A stretch of DNA of 64,000 nt from Symbiodinium natans (lineage: Eukaryota; Sar; Dinophyceae; Suessiales; Symbiodiniaceae). The notes under the pieces were generated by a model. That model ran no database searches and was not told the origin of the DNA. It worked only from the letters and a program-made list of their open reading frames with translations. This document shows, piece after piece, positions 29,209 to 40,079 of this stretch (its first letter is position 1; each line of letters opens with the position of its first letter). The stretch covers positions 954,501-1,018,500 of the forward strand of contig CAJNDS010002757.1 in assembly GCA_905221605.1 (NCBI GenBank). Direction: 5' to 3'. A program made the translations under genes and the position numbers.

Positions 29209-29307
29209 AGGAGCATGTGGCCGAGTGTTCGGTCGGCTGGCGCGAGCTGGGTGACGCAGAGATCCGGCGTCTCACGCCCAAGAGCCGCCTCAGGCTCCGC
29301 CAGCGGG
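29209..29307 (+). CDS. Exon 1 of a three-exon chain
   Basis: The acceptor is ATGAGCTCCCAG. The frame (two leading bases) reads EHVAECSVGWRELGDAE then IRRLTPKSRLRLRQR. The donor is CGGG|GTGGCG, phase 1, fitting the next exon. EIRRLxPxxRxRL recurs in the exon at 33560, so the two may be paralogous segments. Confidence 0.6.
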
Positions 29308-29750
29308 GTGGCGAGGACCCCCGTTTAGGAGGCTACGGTGGTTTTTTCGGGGCTTATAGGTGTTTGTGGGGATATAATTGGGCGCATAGTGGACGTAGAA
29401 TTATACAGTACCTCCACAGAACTCAATGTTTGGCCCCTAAAACGTAAGCCTGAAACCCTGACCCCATGTGGGGTTTAGGCTTTCGTGGTTGAGGTATCAA
29501 AGGAAGAGTGGTTCAATTTCGATGTTGCTTAGCCCAAAAGCCCCTAAATCCAGCTAGGCACCGAGTTGTGTCAGAGCCGATGCCCTTAAGCCATTGAGCC
29601 GAAGCTTGAGAATTGAGAAGCCCTTATACAAACTCCTAAACCCTTGACCCGCAACCAGGATCCCGAGCAGTAGTCGAAGAGCAACCCTACACTATAGTCC
29701 AGCAACGGGATTTAGAATTTAGGGTTTGGGGTTTAGGGCTTAGGGTTTAG

Positions 29751-29845
29751 CAGAGTACGTGCAACCGGAGGACCCGAATGGCCGGGAGGTCCAGCTGAGG
29801 GTCCAGCTCACCGTCACCGGCGAGCCAGGCAGCCAGGCCGGCCCA
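29751..29845 (+). CDS. Exon 2 of chain, beta-rich segment
   Basis: Its acceptor is the TTTAG of a TTTAGGG run. Two bases complete the previous codon, then it reads EYVQPEDPNGREVQLRV and QLTVTGEPGSQAGP. The donor CCCA|GTGCAC gives phase 0; TTAAG|GTTACA at 29859 is the alternative. Alternating polar/hydrophobic residues suggest beta strands. Confidence 0.6.
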
Positions 29846-30028
29846 GTGCACTTTTTAAGGTTACAGGGGCTTTAGGGTTGAGGGTTGAGGGCAGGCTTTG
29901 GTTACAGGATCATGCAGGAGTTGATCTATTTTTCAGGAAGGTGGCTCTCGCTTGATAACGCAGTATCCGGCGAGGTTGGTGTGTAAAAGGCCCAGAAGCT
30001 TGGCTGGTAACCTTCATGCACACTGCAG

Positions 30029-30093
30029 GACACGGTCTGGGAAGTGAAGATGCTGGACGGCAGCGAGCCCGAGGCCTCGGATTCCCAAAACGA
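30029..30093 (+). CDS. Exon 3 of chain, acidic
   Basis: The acceptor is ATGCACACTGCAG, phase 0. It reads DTVWEVKMLDGSEPEASDSQ. The end is either a donor at ACGATG|GTTCCG (30093) or read-through to TGA at 30128. Confidence 0.5.
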
Positions 30094-30137
30094 TGGTTCC
30101 GAAACCCCAAACTCAACCCTCTACCCCTGAACCCCAG

Positions 30138-30245
30138 CCGGAGGTGCAGTACTTCAACCTCCTTCGATCGGACTTCGCGGTGGCAGAGCCCTGTTCCTTG
30201 GGAGCCACATTCAGGGGGTTGAGTTGGCACAGGAACTTGGAGTAA
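30138..30245 (+). CDS. Candidate terminal exon
   Basis: After CTGAACCCCAG the frame reads PEVQYFNLLRSDFAVAE then PCSLGATFRGLSWHRNLE and TAA. A second frame is also open, so the join to 30029-30093 is unresolved. Confidence 0.45.
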   Translation, partial: PEVQYFNLLRSDFAVAEPCSLGATFRGLSWHRNLE

Positions 30246-30302
30246 CTTCCCGTACTATCCGCCTATGATCAGCACAACCCCTACAAAACTACAACCCCAA
30301 AG

Positions 30303-30400
30303 GTGCTGGGCCATGGCCGGACATCAACGGCTCTGCGCCTGATGCTCCGATCGACGCCCTGAGCCAGGGGGACGTGCAGGCGGCATGCTGGGCCCCATAG
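30303..30400 (+). CDS. Candidate exon ending in TAG
   Basis: After CAACCCCAAAG the frame reads AGPWPDINGSAPDAPID then ALSQGDVQAACWAP with TAG at 30398. Good codon bias. Confidence 0.45.
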
Positions 30401-30593
30401 ACAGCTTGTCTAGGCCCCAAACCCTGCACACAGGGTTTAGGGTGATGAGGGTGGGTAGTGCTTCCAGAGGCCTCGGCCCCTGAACCCAGGCCCCTAAACC
30501 CTAAACCCGACAACCTTCAACCCTAAACCCTTCAACCCTAAACCCTTCAACCCTAAACCTACGCCCTTATTTTGTTTGCGACATCCGAAATAG

Positions 30594-30661
30594 GCCTCTT
30601 CCATGGGGGACGCCACGCACGCGGAGTGGCCCGCGTGTATCGAAGTGGGCGTCTCCACCAG
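30594..30661 (+). CDS. Candidate exon with GC-type donor
   Basis: The acceptor is CATCCGAAATAG, phase 0. It reads ASSMGDATHAEWPACIEVGV and ends CACCAG|GCCTGC, a GC donor of the AG|GC type common in dinoflagellates. A family A element begins 10 bp further on. Confidence 0.55.
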
Positions 30662-30670
30662 GCCTGCAAT

Positions 30671-30774
30671 ATATAGGATTGGGACAATTACTAGTGGTAT
30701 GCCTCATGGTTCCCATATAAGTAATACTAGAATGGCCCAAGACCCTATTCTAGTATTTAGGCCCCTATCGTAGG
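30671..30774 (+). mobile_element. Family A inverted-repeat element, copy 3
   Basis: It begins ATATAGGATTGGGACAATTA, contains CTAGTGGTATGCCTCATGGT, and ends AGGCCCCTATCGTAGG. It lies just inside a candidate 5' splice site. Confidence 0.7.
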
Positions 30775-30981
30775 CTTCAGGATGTAGAGTCGTAGAATCT
30801 TGGAGCTTGGCTGGGGAGGGCCGTGGGATATTTGTACATTTTCCCGTATTTGGGTGTTCAGGGGATCACGTTTAGGAGAACAGATGTTTGAGGATATTGA
30901 AGGGAATGAAGGTTGAAGGGTATTCGGGGGTTAACCGGTTCAAGGGTTGCAGGGTGTGGAAGTTAGGTTCCTGATTCCCGA

Positions 30982-31146
30982 CCTGAACCCTGAACCCTGA
31001 ACCCTGAACCCTGAACCCTGAACCCTGAACCCCAAACCCCAAACCCCAAACCCCAAACCCCAAACCCCAAACCCCAAACCCCAAACCCCAAACCCCAAAC
31101 CCCAAACCCCAAACCCCAAACCCTAAACCCTAAACCCTAAACCCTA
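30982..31146 (-). repeat. Ordered variant array: CCCTGAA, then CCCCAAA, then CCCTAAA
   Basis: Seven CCCTGAA units are followed by about 14 CCCCAAA units and then five CCCTAAA units, each block homogeneous. The minus-strand frame over it reads the repeat as GVWGLGF and is an artefact. Confidence 0.9.
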
Positions 31147-31430
31147 AATAACCCTAAGCCCTGGAAGGTCCCTGGATGGCTCCGGGCTCTTTGTGAGCCT
31201 TGGCCGTGGGGAACCGGGTCCCTCATGGAGTTCGCGCACTTTGGGTCTCTAGGGTCTTTAGGGTTGACAGGGTTTGCAGGGTTGATAGGGTTTGTGGGGT
31301 TTATAGTGCTTGGGGAGGCTTTAGGGTGGGTCTCGGATCAGGGCTTCGAGGGTTTAGGGCCGGGTTGTGTTCAGGGGGATTAGTTTTTTTGGGCCTTACT
31401 GGGTTTACTTATATGGTGTATAAGGGCAAG

Positions 31431-31549
31431 AGTCGAGGAATCTGGAGACTTTGGGCATCGAGCGCGGATGCTTCCGGGATGACTGCTCCCACTCCGACCA
31501 CTTTGAGGCAAATGCGCCGGCCGAGTGTGCAAAGGTCGGCGGGCTGTGA
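31431..31549 (+). CDS. Candidate terminal exon with Cys/His cluster
   Basis: After GGGCAAG the frame (two leading bases) reads SRNLETLGIERGCFRDD and CSHSDHFEANAPAECAKVGG, stopping at TGA 31547. C-x4-C-x4-H resembles part of a CCCH-type zinc finger, but the spacing is not exact, so this is a suggestion only. Confidence 0.5.
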
Positions 31550-32354
31550 GATTTCATGAAAGGGTCCCAGTATATACTACTGTTTGTTGGTTTAGGGTTT
31601 AGACACAAGCCTTATGAGGTATGGCTTTGGTTTCATCAAGCCCTTGTGTCTAGGGTGCAAGGTTTTAGGGTTTCGGGGTTCCGCGATTCGGGCCGCTGAT
31701 TGTAGCTTGTTTTCGTTCATATGTGAAGCGGCTTCCCCAAAAACGGGCTGATGCCGTTTTCGTTTCACCCTAAAACCCAAGGCCACAGGCCCTCAGCCAA
31801 ATTTTCATTCCCCAAGCCTAAACCCTCGGCCCAAAACGCTTCATCTTCATACCCTACAGAGTCTTAGGGTTTAGGGTTTAGGGTGTAGGGTTCAGAGCCC
31901 AGGTTTGCCAGAAGATTGGTGCTTGCCGCACATGGTCCCCTGGGTGCAGACCAGAAAACATTCTGTCGGGTGGCCATGTTCGTTTTAGGTTGTTTGGGTT
32001 CGAGCTGTCGAACAGAAGGGTTTGGAGTTGAGGGGAGAGGTTTCCAAGTAAAGGCGTGTGAGTGTGGCCATGAAAAAGGAACCAAAACCAATCTAGGCCC
32101 CTGAGGCCCTCCTGCTCGCTAGCCTCAACAGCACGCAAACGTTTCAGAACAAACCTTCAATCCGGAACTCCACACCCTCAGAACCTGCAAGCCTAAACCA
32201 CAAACATGTCCGCAGAAGAAGCTTCAATCCCTACAACAACCCAAGCTCCCAAAGTCCTAGAGCCCGAAGTATTTTAAACTCTGTGGCAACCTGCCAACTC
32301 TTGCAATACAAAAGTTCACACCCTTTTAAGTATTTGGGGTGGCCAAGTTAGTGG

Positions 32355-32462
32355 ACATGTAAGAAACAGAGCCCCAGGACCTTCTGGGAAGCCACCCCAT
32401 CCACCTGTTGGCTGCGCGGCTCCGCGGCTGGTCAAGCGGGACGGGTCGACGCAGCCGGGGCC
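32355..32462 (+). CDS. Possible exon, frame uncertain
   Basis: GC-rich, with all three plus frames open. The frame from the acceptor AGAGCCCCAG (about 32369) reads DLLGSHPIHLLAARLRG and ends at CTCGCG|GTGGCT. I give the region rather than an exact exon. Confidence 0.3.
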
Positions 32463-32775
32463 GTGTCCGGGTCCTCGCGGTGGCTTGGTTTGTCCGGGGG
32501 CCTTCAATAACCCCCGTGAAGCCACTGAACTGTTTGGTTCTATAGAGGGATTGAAAGTTATAGCCTCTGAACACTACAGGGTTTAGAAGCCCCTGAGTGC
32601 AGCGTGCGGGTGCATACAGGAGACTTAAACTCTCCGTGCTGCACGCTGAGCCCTGCAACACACAGCCTACATTGCACATTTGTCAAACGGGGTTCCTCTA
32701 TCGATCCGTCCATCTTTCTACCCGACCTATGCAACCGACGCCCCGCTAGCCGCCCTGGGACCCCCAACAGCACAG

Positions 32776-32898
32776 GTGCGTGCCCGCCGTGGATCCGGAC
32801 GCGCAACATCCGGCCGAGCCCACGCTCTTTGCGCTCATCACTGGCAGCAGCGGCACCATCCCTCCCAGCCTGTGGGAGGACGGGGCTCTCCGGGGAGG
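32776..32898 (+). CDS. Candidate exon
   Basis: The acceptor is CCAACAGCACAG. One base, then CVPAVDPDAQHPAEPTLFAL and ITGSSGTIPPSLWEDGALRG. The donor is GGAGG|GTTTGT, phase 2. Strong bias; product unknown. Confidence 0.6.
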
Positions 32899-33131
32899 GT
32901 TTGTAGGATTCAGAGGGTTCAGGGTTTAGGAATCAGTGCTTTTTGGGTTGCCTAAGGGTCGGGGCCCTGTTTAGGGCTTTAGGGCCCCGCGACAATCACC
33001 CTCCGAAAGCGGACGACATGATGGGCGTTTATGCTATCTCCGATACGTGGACGCTTCCAGTCCTGCAAGCCTGAGTAAGTAAGGCTGAGGGCTTAGAGCC
33101 ACAACCCCCAACACTAAACCCTCCCAATCAG

Positions 33132-33203
33132 GAGTGGGACTTGGTCGACACCCTCTCGGAGCTTGGTCACATGACCCTTGCGGAGCCTTGGATCTCAACG
33201 TGA
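33132..33203 (+). CDS. Candidate terminal exon
   Basis: The acceptor is CTCCCAATCAG; phase 0; it reads EWDLVDTLSELGHMTLAEPW and stops at TGA 33201. An open stretch at 33000-33074 (ADDMMGVYAISDTWTLPVLQ) may be another exon-like piece of the same gene. Confidence 0.5.
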   Translation, partial: EWDLVDTLSELGHMTLAEPWIST

Positions 33204-33515
33204 TGACTTGGTGGCTGAGTGGTGCCCTTTTGCCATGGTTGGCTGGGTACCCTTCCTACTTACTACAATTATGGTTACACGTTGGTTACTGGTCTACCAA
33301 GTTTTGAAGACTGCGCGACAGGATGCATGCCCTCAATCTCTAATGAACATCTTTACAGCAGGTAGAGTTTTTGTAAAGTGTTCTTGTTGAGTCTAATTAT
33401 TTCGAGTTCCCTATTCATATTCTGCAGACGCATCTCTTTGCAATAATAACAGAATAAAACGCCTCCAAACCCTGAAGCACTTAAGCAACACCTTTCACAA
33501 CAACCTCATACAAAC

Positions 33516-33557
33516 ATTAGGGTTTAGGGTTTAGGGTTTAGGGTTTAGGGTTTAGGG
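33516..33557 (+). repeat. TTTAGGG run ending at an acceptor
   Basis: Five perfect units run to GGGAG, after which coding-like sequence starts. Confidence 0.85.
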
Positions 33558-33559
33558 AG

Positions 33560-33663
33560 AATCAAGCTGGCAATCCGAGGAGATCCGACGGCTGCGGCCC
33601 TCACAGCGGCAGCGAAGCGCCCTGCGCATCGCCTCCAAGGCTGGGCGTGTCAAGGGGTCTTAG
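33560..33663 (+). CDS. Candidate terminal exon, basic
   Basis: It reads SWQSEEIRRLRPSQRQRSAL then RIASKAGRVKG with TAG at 33661. The EEIRRLRPSQR part resembles AEIRRLTPKSR of the exon at 29209, which suggests a shared motif. Confidence 0.55.
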
Positions 33664-33669
33664 AGAAGT

Positions 33670-33820
33670 TTATGGTTTGGGGTTTAGGGGTTTAGTGGTT
33701 TAGGGGTTTAGGGTTTAGGGTTTGGGGTTTGGGGTTTAGGGTTTAGGGTTTAGGCCTTGGGGTTTAGGGTTTAGGGTTTAGGGTGCAGGGTTCAGAGTTC
33801 AGAGTTCAGAGTTCAGAGTT
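33670..33820 (+). repeat. TTTAGGG/TTTGGGG array plus GTTCAGA units
   Basis: Mixed heptamers followed by five GTTCAGA units (33788-33820). Confidence 0.8.
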
Positions 33821-34071
33821 CAGGGGGCGTAGGGTCTAGCTGGATCTACGGCGGAGGGTTTTGGCTTCGGGTTTGGGGGCTCGGGATCTGGGGTGTGCAG
33901 ATGGTTTGGGATGTGAAGGTTCTTCGAAGTTTAGGATATTTAGGAGATAGGATTTCCTAAACCCTAAACCCTAAACCCTAAATGTTAAACTCCCCTAGAC
34001 CCTAAACCCTAAACCCTCAACCCTAAACCGTAGGGTTTCAAGTGTCGGGGGCCGCAGGCCGCAGACCACAG

Positions 34072-34106
34072 TGGGTGGAGTCGGTGTCATGGCAGCACGC
34101 ACGTCT
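34072..34106 (+). CDS. Candidate micro-exon
   Basis: The acceptor is CGCAGACCACAG; it reads WVESVSWQHAR and ends at the canonical donor GTCT|GTGAGG. Tentative because of its size. Confidence 0.35.
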
Positions 34107-34518
34107 GTGAGGAACAGGGTTAAGGGTTAGGGTTTTGGGTGTATTGTTTAGGGTTCAGGGCGATTTGCACCCCTGAAGAATCTTACTAGTTCGCAATCGG
34201 GAATTAAGGAATGTAGCCCTTCATGGGACGATACAGAGGGAGCGTATACATTTGTGAAGGAGATCTACGACGATCTATGGGTGGTCAGTTCTCAACAAAT
34301 CTAGTCCCGTTGAAGTTGCAATTACCGTACAGAGCCTTGCCCCGAAGGCACTCTAACGCAGAGAATGCATAAGTTACGCTCGTTGTCTGAATGTCTGAAG
34401 CAAACCCGACTGTGTGTTGCGGCATTTTTTTGCAAAGGCTGCTGAATTACCTTAAACCCTACACCGCTCCCACACCCTAAACCCTATAAACCTTAAAAGC
34501 CCAAAACCATGAGTCGAG

Positions 34519-34637
34519 GAAATCCATGGAGCTGCCGAAGTCCTAGCCAAGAAGCTCCAAATGAGCGACATGCCCCTGTCGCAGAGCTCACAGCGCACGG
34601 GATCACCAGGAGCGACTGGGGAGCCAAGCAAGCAACG
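34519..34637 (+). CDS. Candidate exon, Ser/Thr/Pro-rich
   Basis: After ATGAGTCGAG the frame reads EIHGAAEVLAKKLQMSDM then PLSQSSQRTGSPGATGEPS. A helix followed by a disordered, phosphorylatable stretch. The 3' end is uncertain, as a TA microsatellite follows. Confidence 0.5.
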
Positions 34638-34749
34638 CTTATCTTTTAAGCTTTTTGAAGACTATAGCGTGTGTGTGTCTGTATATCATATATATATATA
34701 TACACATGTATTTTTTTAAGTCTGTAATTCCTGTCTGATCAACCCTAGG

Positions 34750-35028
34750 AACACTGGACAAGGCAAGCGAGGAGACCGACGAGGGATCGACAGCAAGGCC
34801 GTCTCCTGCCACGCGCCGTCTTGGGTGGCCAGGAGATCTCCCAGCCGATCCCAGCAGAGTCCCTCGGTGAGGTGGTTCCCCGCGAGAGTTGCGGCCCAGG
34901 GAGACAGCTTCCCCGGCTCTCCACCGCGCGGAGCCTGCCTGCTTGTGACGCCGGAGCACCAAAATCGAGGGCAGCTAGGGTGTGTAGGGGCCGACCTAAA
35001 TGGAATCTGGTGCCCGGAACGGTTCTCC
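34750..35028 (+). CDS. Candidate long exon, disordered C-terminal region
   Basis: The acceptor is GATCAACCCTAG. The frame with two leading bases reads TLDKASEETDEGSTARPSP and stops at TGA 34870; the two other plus frames are open to the good donor TCTCCAG|GTAAAG (35028/35029). Because three frames are open, the translation is not certain, but the splice-like ends and composition argue that the segment is transcribed and coding. Confidence 0.45.
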
Positions 35029-35850
35029 AGGTAAAGAAATATATCGCCCTGGGAAGCATGAAGGGATACAATGCTCGGCTCCTGTATCTAGGGTTTAGGG
35101 TTTAGGGTTTAGGGTTTGTCTCCCTGGCTGTTTAGTGCCTCTTTTTTTGACTCCATGTCGGGAGGTCGGCCAACTGTGCGCCGCAGCCTCAGCGGGCAGC
35201 AGTTGCAAAGGTTTTCAGGGTGTTGTTGAGAGGATAAAAAAGGGTTTAGGGTTTAGGGTTTAGGGTTTATAAAAAACATAGTGCTTAAGCCTCTCTAGCC
35301 CTCTTCTCTAGGTAGTTCACCGCCGGTCACAGAACCCTAACCCTCATAAGCCCTAAACCCTTCTAAGCCCAGAAGCCTTCTTGAAATCCCTCAACCTACC
35401 CCCCCCCCCCCCCCAAGAAAAAAGAAAAACCCTTACAGCCTGAACATGTAATTTCGGAATCAAAGCCCCCGCTTTGGGGTTCAGGTTTGATAATTTGTGG
35501 TGTAGGCGTTGAGGTTTGAGGTTTAGGCTTCCGCTCAGGGGTAGGGTTCAGGGGCTCAGATTGGAGGGGTTTGGGGGTTTCAGGTTTTGGGCTACGGCTT
35601 TATAAGGGCTTAGGCTTTTGTTTGGGCTTAAGATTTCCAGGCCCCTGCCCCAACGCACAATCTCTGTATGTGAAAAAATCCAAAGTATCCCGGACGACAC
35701 GAACCTGAAACGGGCGTGTGGTCTTTGAGGGTTCTTGCCCTTGCAGTATGGTCCAGGTACTTTGTAGGGGATTCTAGTAACCTGGTCCCTATGCTTGACA
35801 GGATACCCTAAGCCCTAAGCCACTGCCCTAAGCCCCATGCCCGATTGCAG

Positions 35851-35950
35851 TTGCCTTTTTCTTTGTTCTTCTGCCGCGAAATGCGAGGAGGAGGAGGCCA
35901 ATCAGGTCGTCGCACTCATCTCGGAGGTTGAGGCAGCAACTGAGCTTTAG
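35851..35950 (+). CDS. Candidate terminal exon, acidic helix
   Basis: The acceptor is CCCGATTGCAG. The frame ends EEEEANQVVALISEVEAA-TEL with TAG at 35948. Confidence 0.55.
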
Positions 35951-37201
35951 TGTGTACACCCCAGTGTATTTTGTTTAGGGTTTAGGGTTTAGGGCTCAGG
36001 GTTTAGGGTTTAGGGTTTAGGGTTTAGCGTTTAGGGAAGAAGTCAGGCGCCAGGGTCCTGATGCATTCCTGCTATGCACCTACTCTTTGCCTATAGCGGG
36101 CTCGGCAGCAGAACCCAAATGGCTTCAAGGTTACAAGGCTAAATGGATGAGAGCAATCCTATATCTAAGGCCCTAACTCCAAGCATGTGATGCAGCATAT
36201 GGTGTCCCACTAGAAGAGGCAAGGCGACATTCTCAAGAGCCGAACTTTGCAGCAGGATGTCACGCTTAAGGTTTTAGTGCCAGGCGGCGAAAATCTCCAG
36301 CTTGTAATCATAACTAAGCCCTAAACTCTCACATGGATACCAATCCCCAAGCCCTCCAATCTGGTTTCGGTTGGCTTGGAGAGGTGGTGGGGGGGGGGTT
36401 CAGGGAGGGGTAGGCTTCAGGGGGTTTACAGTCTAGGGGGCTAGCCGGTTTAGAAGGCTTAGGGAATTCGGGCGTAGAGGCTTGCTGGAGTTCAAGAGCT
36501 TAAAATCTGGGTCGAGGCCTGTATGATTTGAATAGGCTGTGGGGTTTCGGGTGTTGGGAGCTTAGGGCTTTTGTTCGGGTTTGAGTTTTGGTGTTTCATG
36601 GTGTTGGACTTCGCTGTTTCTGTGTCTTCATGTGCTTTGCGGCACCACCTGCTTTGCACAGCCCTGTAAATCCTCTGACAAACCCTCGGGGTCCCGGCTC
36701 CCTAAAAAAAAAAAAACCCTGCACAAAGATGCCCGCGACATATGTGCGAAGCCTGTAACCCGAAACCCTCACCTAAACCTCGCAGGGGTTTAGCTATGGG
36801 TTTAGGGTTTAGGGTTTCGGGTTTAGGGTTTAGGGTTTAGGGTTTTAGGGTTTAGGGTTTTAGGGTTTAGGGTTGAGGGTTTAGGGTTTAGGGTTTAGGG
36901 GATTAGGGTTTAGGGTTTAGGGTTTGCCATGAAGTTCCAGCTTCCTGAGGTGAGGAGGGGTGCACTTCAGGATGCTTCTTTGGGCACAGGGGGCTTCGAC
37001 CTGCCCTGCACTTGCCGGTTTTTCTAGCAGGGAAGTAGGTGCCCTACATCCCTTGAAGGGTTAGATAATATCGGGTATTGTCCCAAAATAGGGGTACCCC
37101 GTTTTATTATACCCCAGATAGAATAGAAGGCACCCCAATTTTCGGAAACCCCCAGAACGAGTATTGAATGCTATCAACCAATGCGTACATCCGCTTGGCA
37201 G
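35951..37201. other. Intron or spacer rich in TTTAGGG
   Basis: TTTAGGG runs lie at 35970-36036 and 36796-36926. A small frame from ATG 36930 (MKFQLPEVRRGALQDASLG) ends at TAG 37026 and could be an exon. An imperfect foldback flanked by GGTGCC and GGCACC lies at 37039-37132. Confidence 0.45.
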
Positions 37202-37294
37202 GGCTTCCGTCGAGAGAGGCGCCAGCTACAAATGCAACGCGCCGACTGCCTGGCTGTGGGCTTCCAGAACCCCAACGCAGAGAACCAGGAAAGA
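37202..37294 (+). CDS. Exon, phase 0 both ends, basic helix
   Basis: The acceptor is CCGCTTGGCAG; 31 codons read GFRRERRQLQMQRADCLAVG then FQNPNAENQER; the donor is AAAGA|GTTCAGGG, at the edge of a TTTAGGG run. It joins in phase to 37613-37699. Confidence 0.65.
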
Positions 37295-37612
37295 GTTCAG
37301 GGTTTAGGGTTTAGGGTTTAGGGTTTAGGGCTAGGGTTTAGGGTGCGAGGGCTATCCTAGAACCCAAGCTGAGCTCTAAACACCATACCCTAAGGTTCTC
37401 AAGTCAGCACGTCCAGTGAAGAGGAGGGGGCCAAGATTCAGCATTTTTGGGTTCTCCACTTGTGGTGAATTGATGTGAACAAGACAATTCTCGTAGATCA
37501 TGCTGGGCATCAGCTTGCGACTGAGTAGCTATTTCGTCTGCACACCGATATTGAACCCTCAACTTTCGGCAGAAGATAACCCCAACGTTATGTTTTCTTC
37601 TTCCGTTCGCAG

Positions 37613-37699
37613 GAGCTGTTTACCTCAGAAGGACAGGGGGGACACATAGAAAACCATAGCCCCCAGACCCATGTCCTTCGATTTAACAGGCCTTTTTGA
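37613..37699 (+). CDS. Probable terminal exon after 37202-37294
   Basis: The acceptor TTCTTCCGTTCGCAG is strong; phase 0; it reads ELFTSEGQGGHIENHSPQTH then VLRFNRPF and TGA. Confidence 0.5.
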   Translation, partial: ELFTSEGQGGHIENHSPQTHVLRFNRPF

Positions 37700-38434
37700 C
37701 CGGGGCTCATATGAGAGTGGTTCAATGTCGCCATGAACAGGAACGCGACTCAGATACCCACCGGAAAAGCGGTCCAGGCTTCACTTAACACCTTGCACTT
37801 CACACTTGCTGGCCTGCGCACGGACAAGCGCATCGTGACAATTCAATAGGGCCGGCGTGTCTATCACGGTTCGATCTGCAAGCTGTGCAAGGCAGGGATG
37901 TACACCGAAATTCCACTGCAGGAACGCAAGTTTAGGTGTGGTTCCTTGCAAATCTTTACATCCATGCTGTGGGTCGTCACAGCATGGCTGAGGCCGCGAG
38001 GTTTTCAATTTGTTTTGGAAATTTATACAGTGAGAGTTTCTAGCAGAGAAGCCGCAGCGGACTTGACACAGGAGTTTGCCTCGATGATCGTGTGCGCTAC
38101 AGCCGGCATTTTCGCCGCGACCCCAACGGCAGTGTGCCCATTCCTTGCGGCATAGGTATAGTGCAGATGGTCCGATTTCTTATGTGGCGTGTGTATATAG
38201 AGATACAACCCTAAACCTTATAAACCCTAACCCCTAAACCCCTAAACCCCGAAGCCCCGTATGCTGCAGTTCTATCACACAACTAGACTACGATGGCTAT
38301 GGGCTATGGGTCCCTAAGCCGCGCTCTGCGTCTTGAGCCGCAACCTTGAACCTGAAACCACAGAAGAAACCCCAGACCCTAAACTCATGCAGCATGTAAC
38401 ACCTTATGCCTGAACCTTATATCTCTTCTTAAAG
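37700..38434. other. Spacer without supported exon
   Basis: Frames at 37781-38208 are open on both strands without consistent codon bias. CCCTAAA-like units stand at 38209-38250. Confidence 0.4.
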
Positions 38435-38556
38435 GTGCGCTGTTGTTCCCTGATAATTCCGAAGCCCCAAAGGCGGTTTCCATCCACTACGTCTTCTTCT
38501 CTGTTTTCGCCCTGGGCTACTACGTGTACAGGCCAGGGGCCGCGAAAGGGCTCTGA
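38435..38556 (+). CDS. Terminal exon with C-terminal membrane helix
   Basis: The acceptor is CTCTTCTTAAAG. The frame reads ALLFPDNSEAPKAVSIHY and VFFSVFALGYYVYRPGAAKG, stop TGA 38554. The hydrophobic, aromatic stretch ended by Arg/Lys suggests a tail anchor or the last helix of a membrane protein. Confidence 0.6.
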
Positions 38557-39470
38557 ATAGGGAGTGCAGATACTGAGGGGCTTTCAGGGTTGAGGGTTTG
38601 GGGATAAATTAGAGTTTAGGGTTCAGCGTTCAGGCCTTTTTGCCGCTCTTTGGGGTTGAGGATGCCGGGTTTCGGCTTTCGGGTTTTATCCCTATAAACC
38701 CCAAACCCGAAACCCTATAAACCCTAAACCCTAAACCTTCGGGGTTTAGGGTCTTCAATCCCCTAGGGCACGTAGAACACTAGGATGCCCAAGTCGCATG
38801 ATTGAATTCGGCACCCCGGAGCCTCGTCATCTGCGGAGACCCCCGTAGGGTTTACAGGGTTTATAGGGTTTCTAGGGTTTTAGGTTTTTTTGGGGTTTCT
38901 AGGGTTTTTTAGGGTTTATGGGGTTTATGGGGTACATGGGGTTCATGGGGTGTATGAGGCGTATGGGGCTTAGGGTTTAGAAAAATTTAGGGTTTATAGG
39001 GTTTAGGGTTTCGCAATCGGAGAGCCTCGAAGTCTGAAAGCACATACACGCTCTCACCTGAACCCTAAACCCTAAACCCGGAACCCCTCAAAACGCCAGA
39101 CCCCAAATACCCAACCTCGAAAACCTGAACCCACAGGGGCTTTCAAGCCTTGAGGCCTCCCAACCTCCAAAGCCTACATCTAAACCAAACCGGGTTTAGG
39201 GCTTAGGGTTTCGGGGCCCGAGCACTAAGGCCTCGAAACTCGAACCCCTGTGTTTTGGGGTGCCCGTTGTTCAGGGTTGGGCTACTAGATTCAGAGTTCC
39301 AAAAGGGGGGGGGGGGTTGTAGAGTATGAGCCGCTAGGTGGGGTATAACTAGTGTAACTTAAGGAATGAAGTGTCTTAGATATCCCCGCTGTTGTTACCC
39401 TTTAAGGGATTCTACAGGGTGCCTACTTCCCAGAGAGGAACCAGGAGCTTAAGGCAGCTTAAGGACCCTA
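38557..39470. other. Spacer of TTTAGGG-like and TTTATGGGG-like units
   Basis: Degenerate units at 38860-39015 (TTTATGGGG, TTTAGGG) and both orientations at 38700-38760. A possible small exon near 38800-38850 is not well supported. Confidence 0.4.
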
Positions 39471-39622
39471 AACCCTAACCCTCCTGAACCCTAAACCCTC
39501 CTGAACCCTAAACCCTAAACCCTAAACCCTAAACCCTAAACCCTAAACCCTAAACCCTAAACCCTAAACCCTAAACCCTAAACCCTAAACCCTAAACCCT
39601 AAACCCTAAACCCTAAACCCTA
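39471..39622 (-). repeat. CCCTAAA array, about 19 perfect units
   Basis: After two CCTGAACCCTAAACCCT starts, perfect CCCTAAA units run to 39622 and end CCCTAG, 28 bp upstream of an acceptor. Confidence 0.9.
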
Positions 39623-39650
39623 GCCCTCCTGTATTCCCTTCATTCACCAG

Positions 39651-39724
39651 CGCCCCGCTACGGCCTAGGCGCTCCACGCAGCAGACGCGCCGGCAGCATG
39701 CTGCCCTGGAGGAGCGGCTCCAGG
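39651..39724 (+). CDS. Candidate exon, coiled-coil like
   Basis: The acceptor is CATTCACCAG. The frame with one leading base reads APLRPRRSTQQTRRQHAALE then ERLQ. The donor is CAGG|GTTGGC. The frame choice is moderate. Confidence 0.5.
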
Positions 39725-40079
39725 GTTGGCCGGTTTAGGGTTTAGGGTTTAGGGTTTGGGGTTTAGGGCTTAGGGTTTAGGGGGTTAGGGTTTAGGGGTT
39801 TGGGGTTTTACGGTTTAGGAATTTTCGTGGTTTAGGGTTAGGGTTTCTGGCCTGAAAAGGGGTTCACAGGATGTTGCGCATTTTTTCAATGGCTGTTGAC
39901 GGATTTGCAGCTCCGGGTTTAGATCTTCATGATGCTTATATACTTTCCCGTGACCATCACGATTCTTGCTACCCACGTGCCGTGCTAGAAAAAAGCTGTC
40001 GCAGATTTATCCCTAAACCCTGAGCCCTAAACCCTAGACCCTAAACCCTATACCCGCTAAACCCTAAACCCTAAACCCT

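Noticed and set aside
30872-31105. Minus-strand frame with GVWGLGF repeats
   Set aside because: Direct translation of the TTTGGGG/TTCAGGG heptamers.
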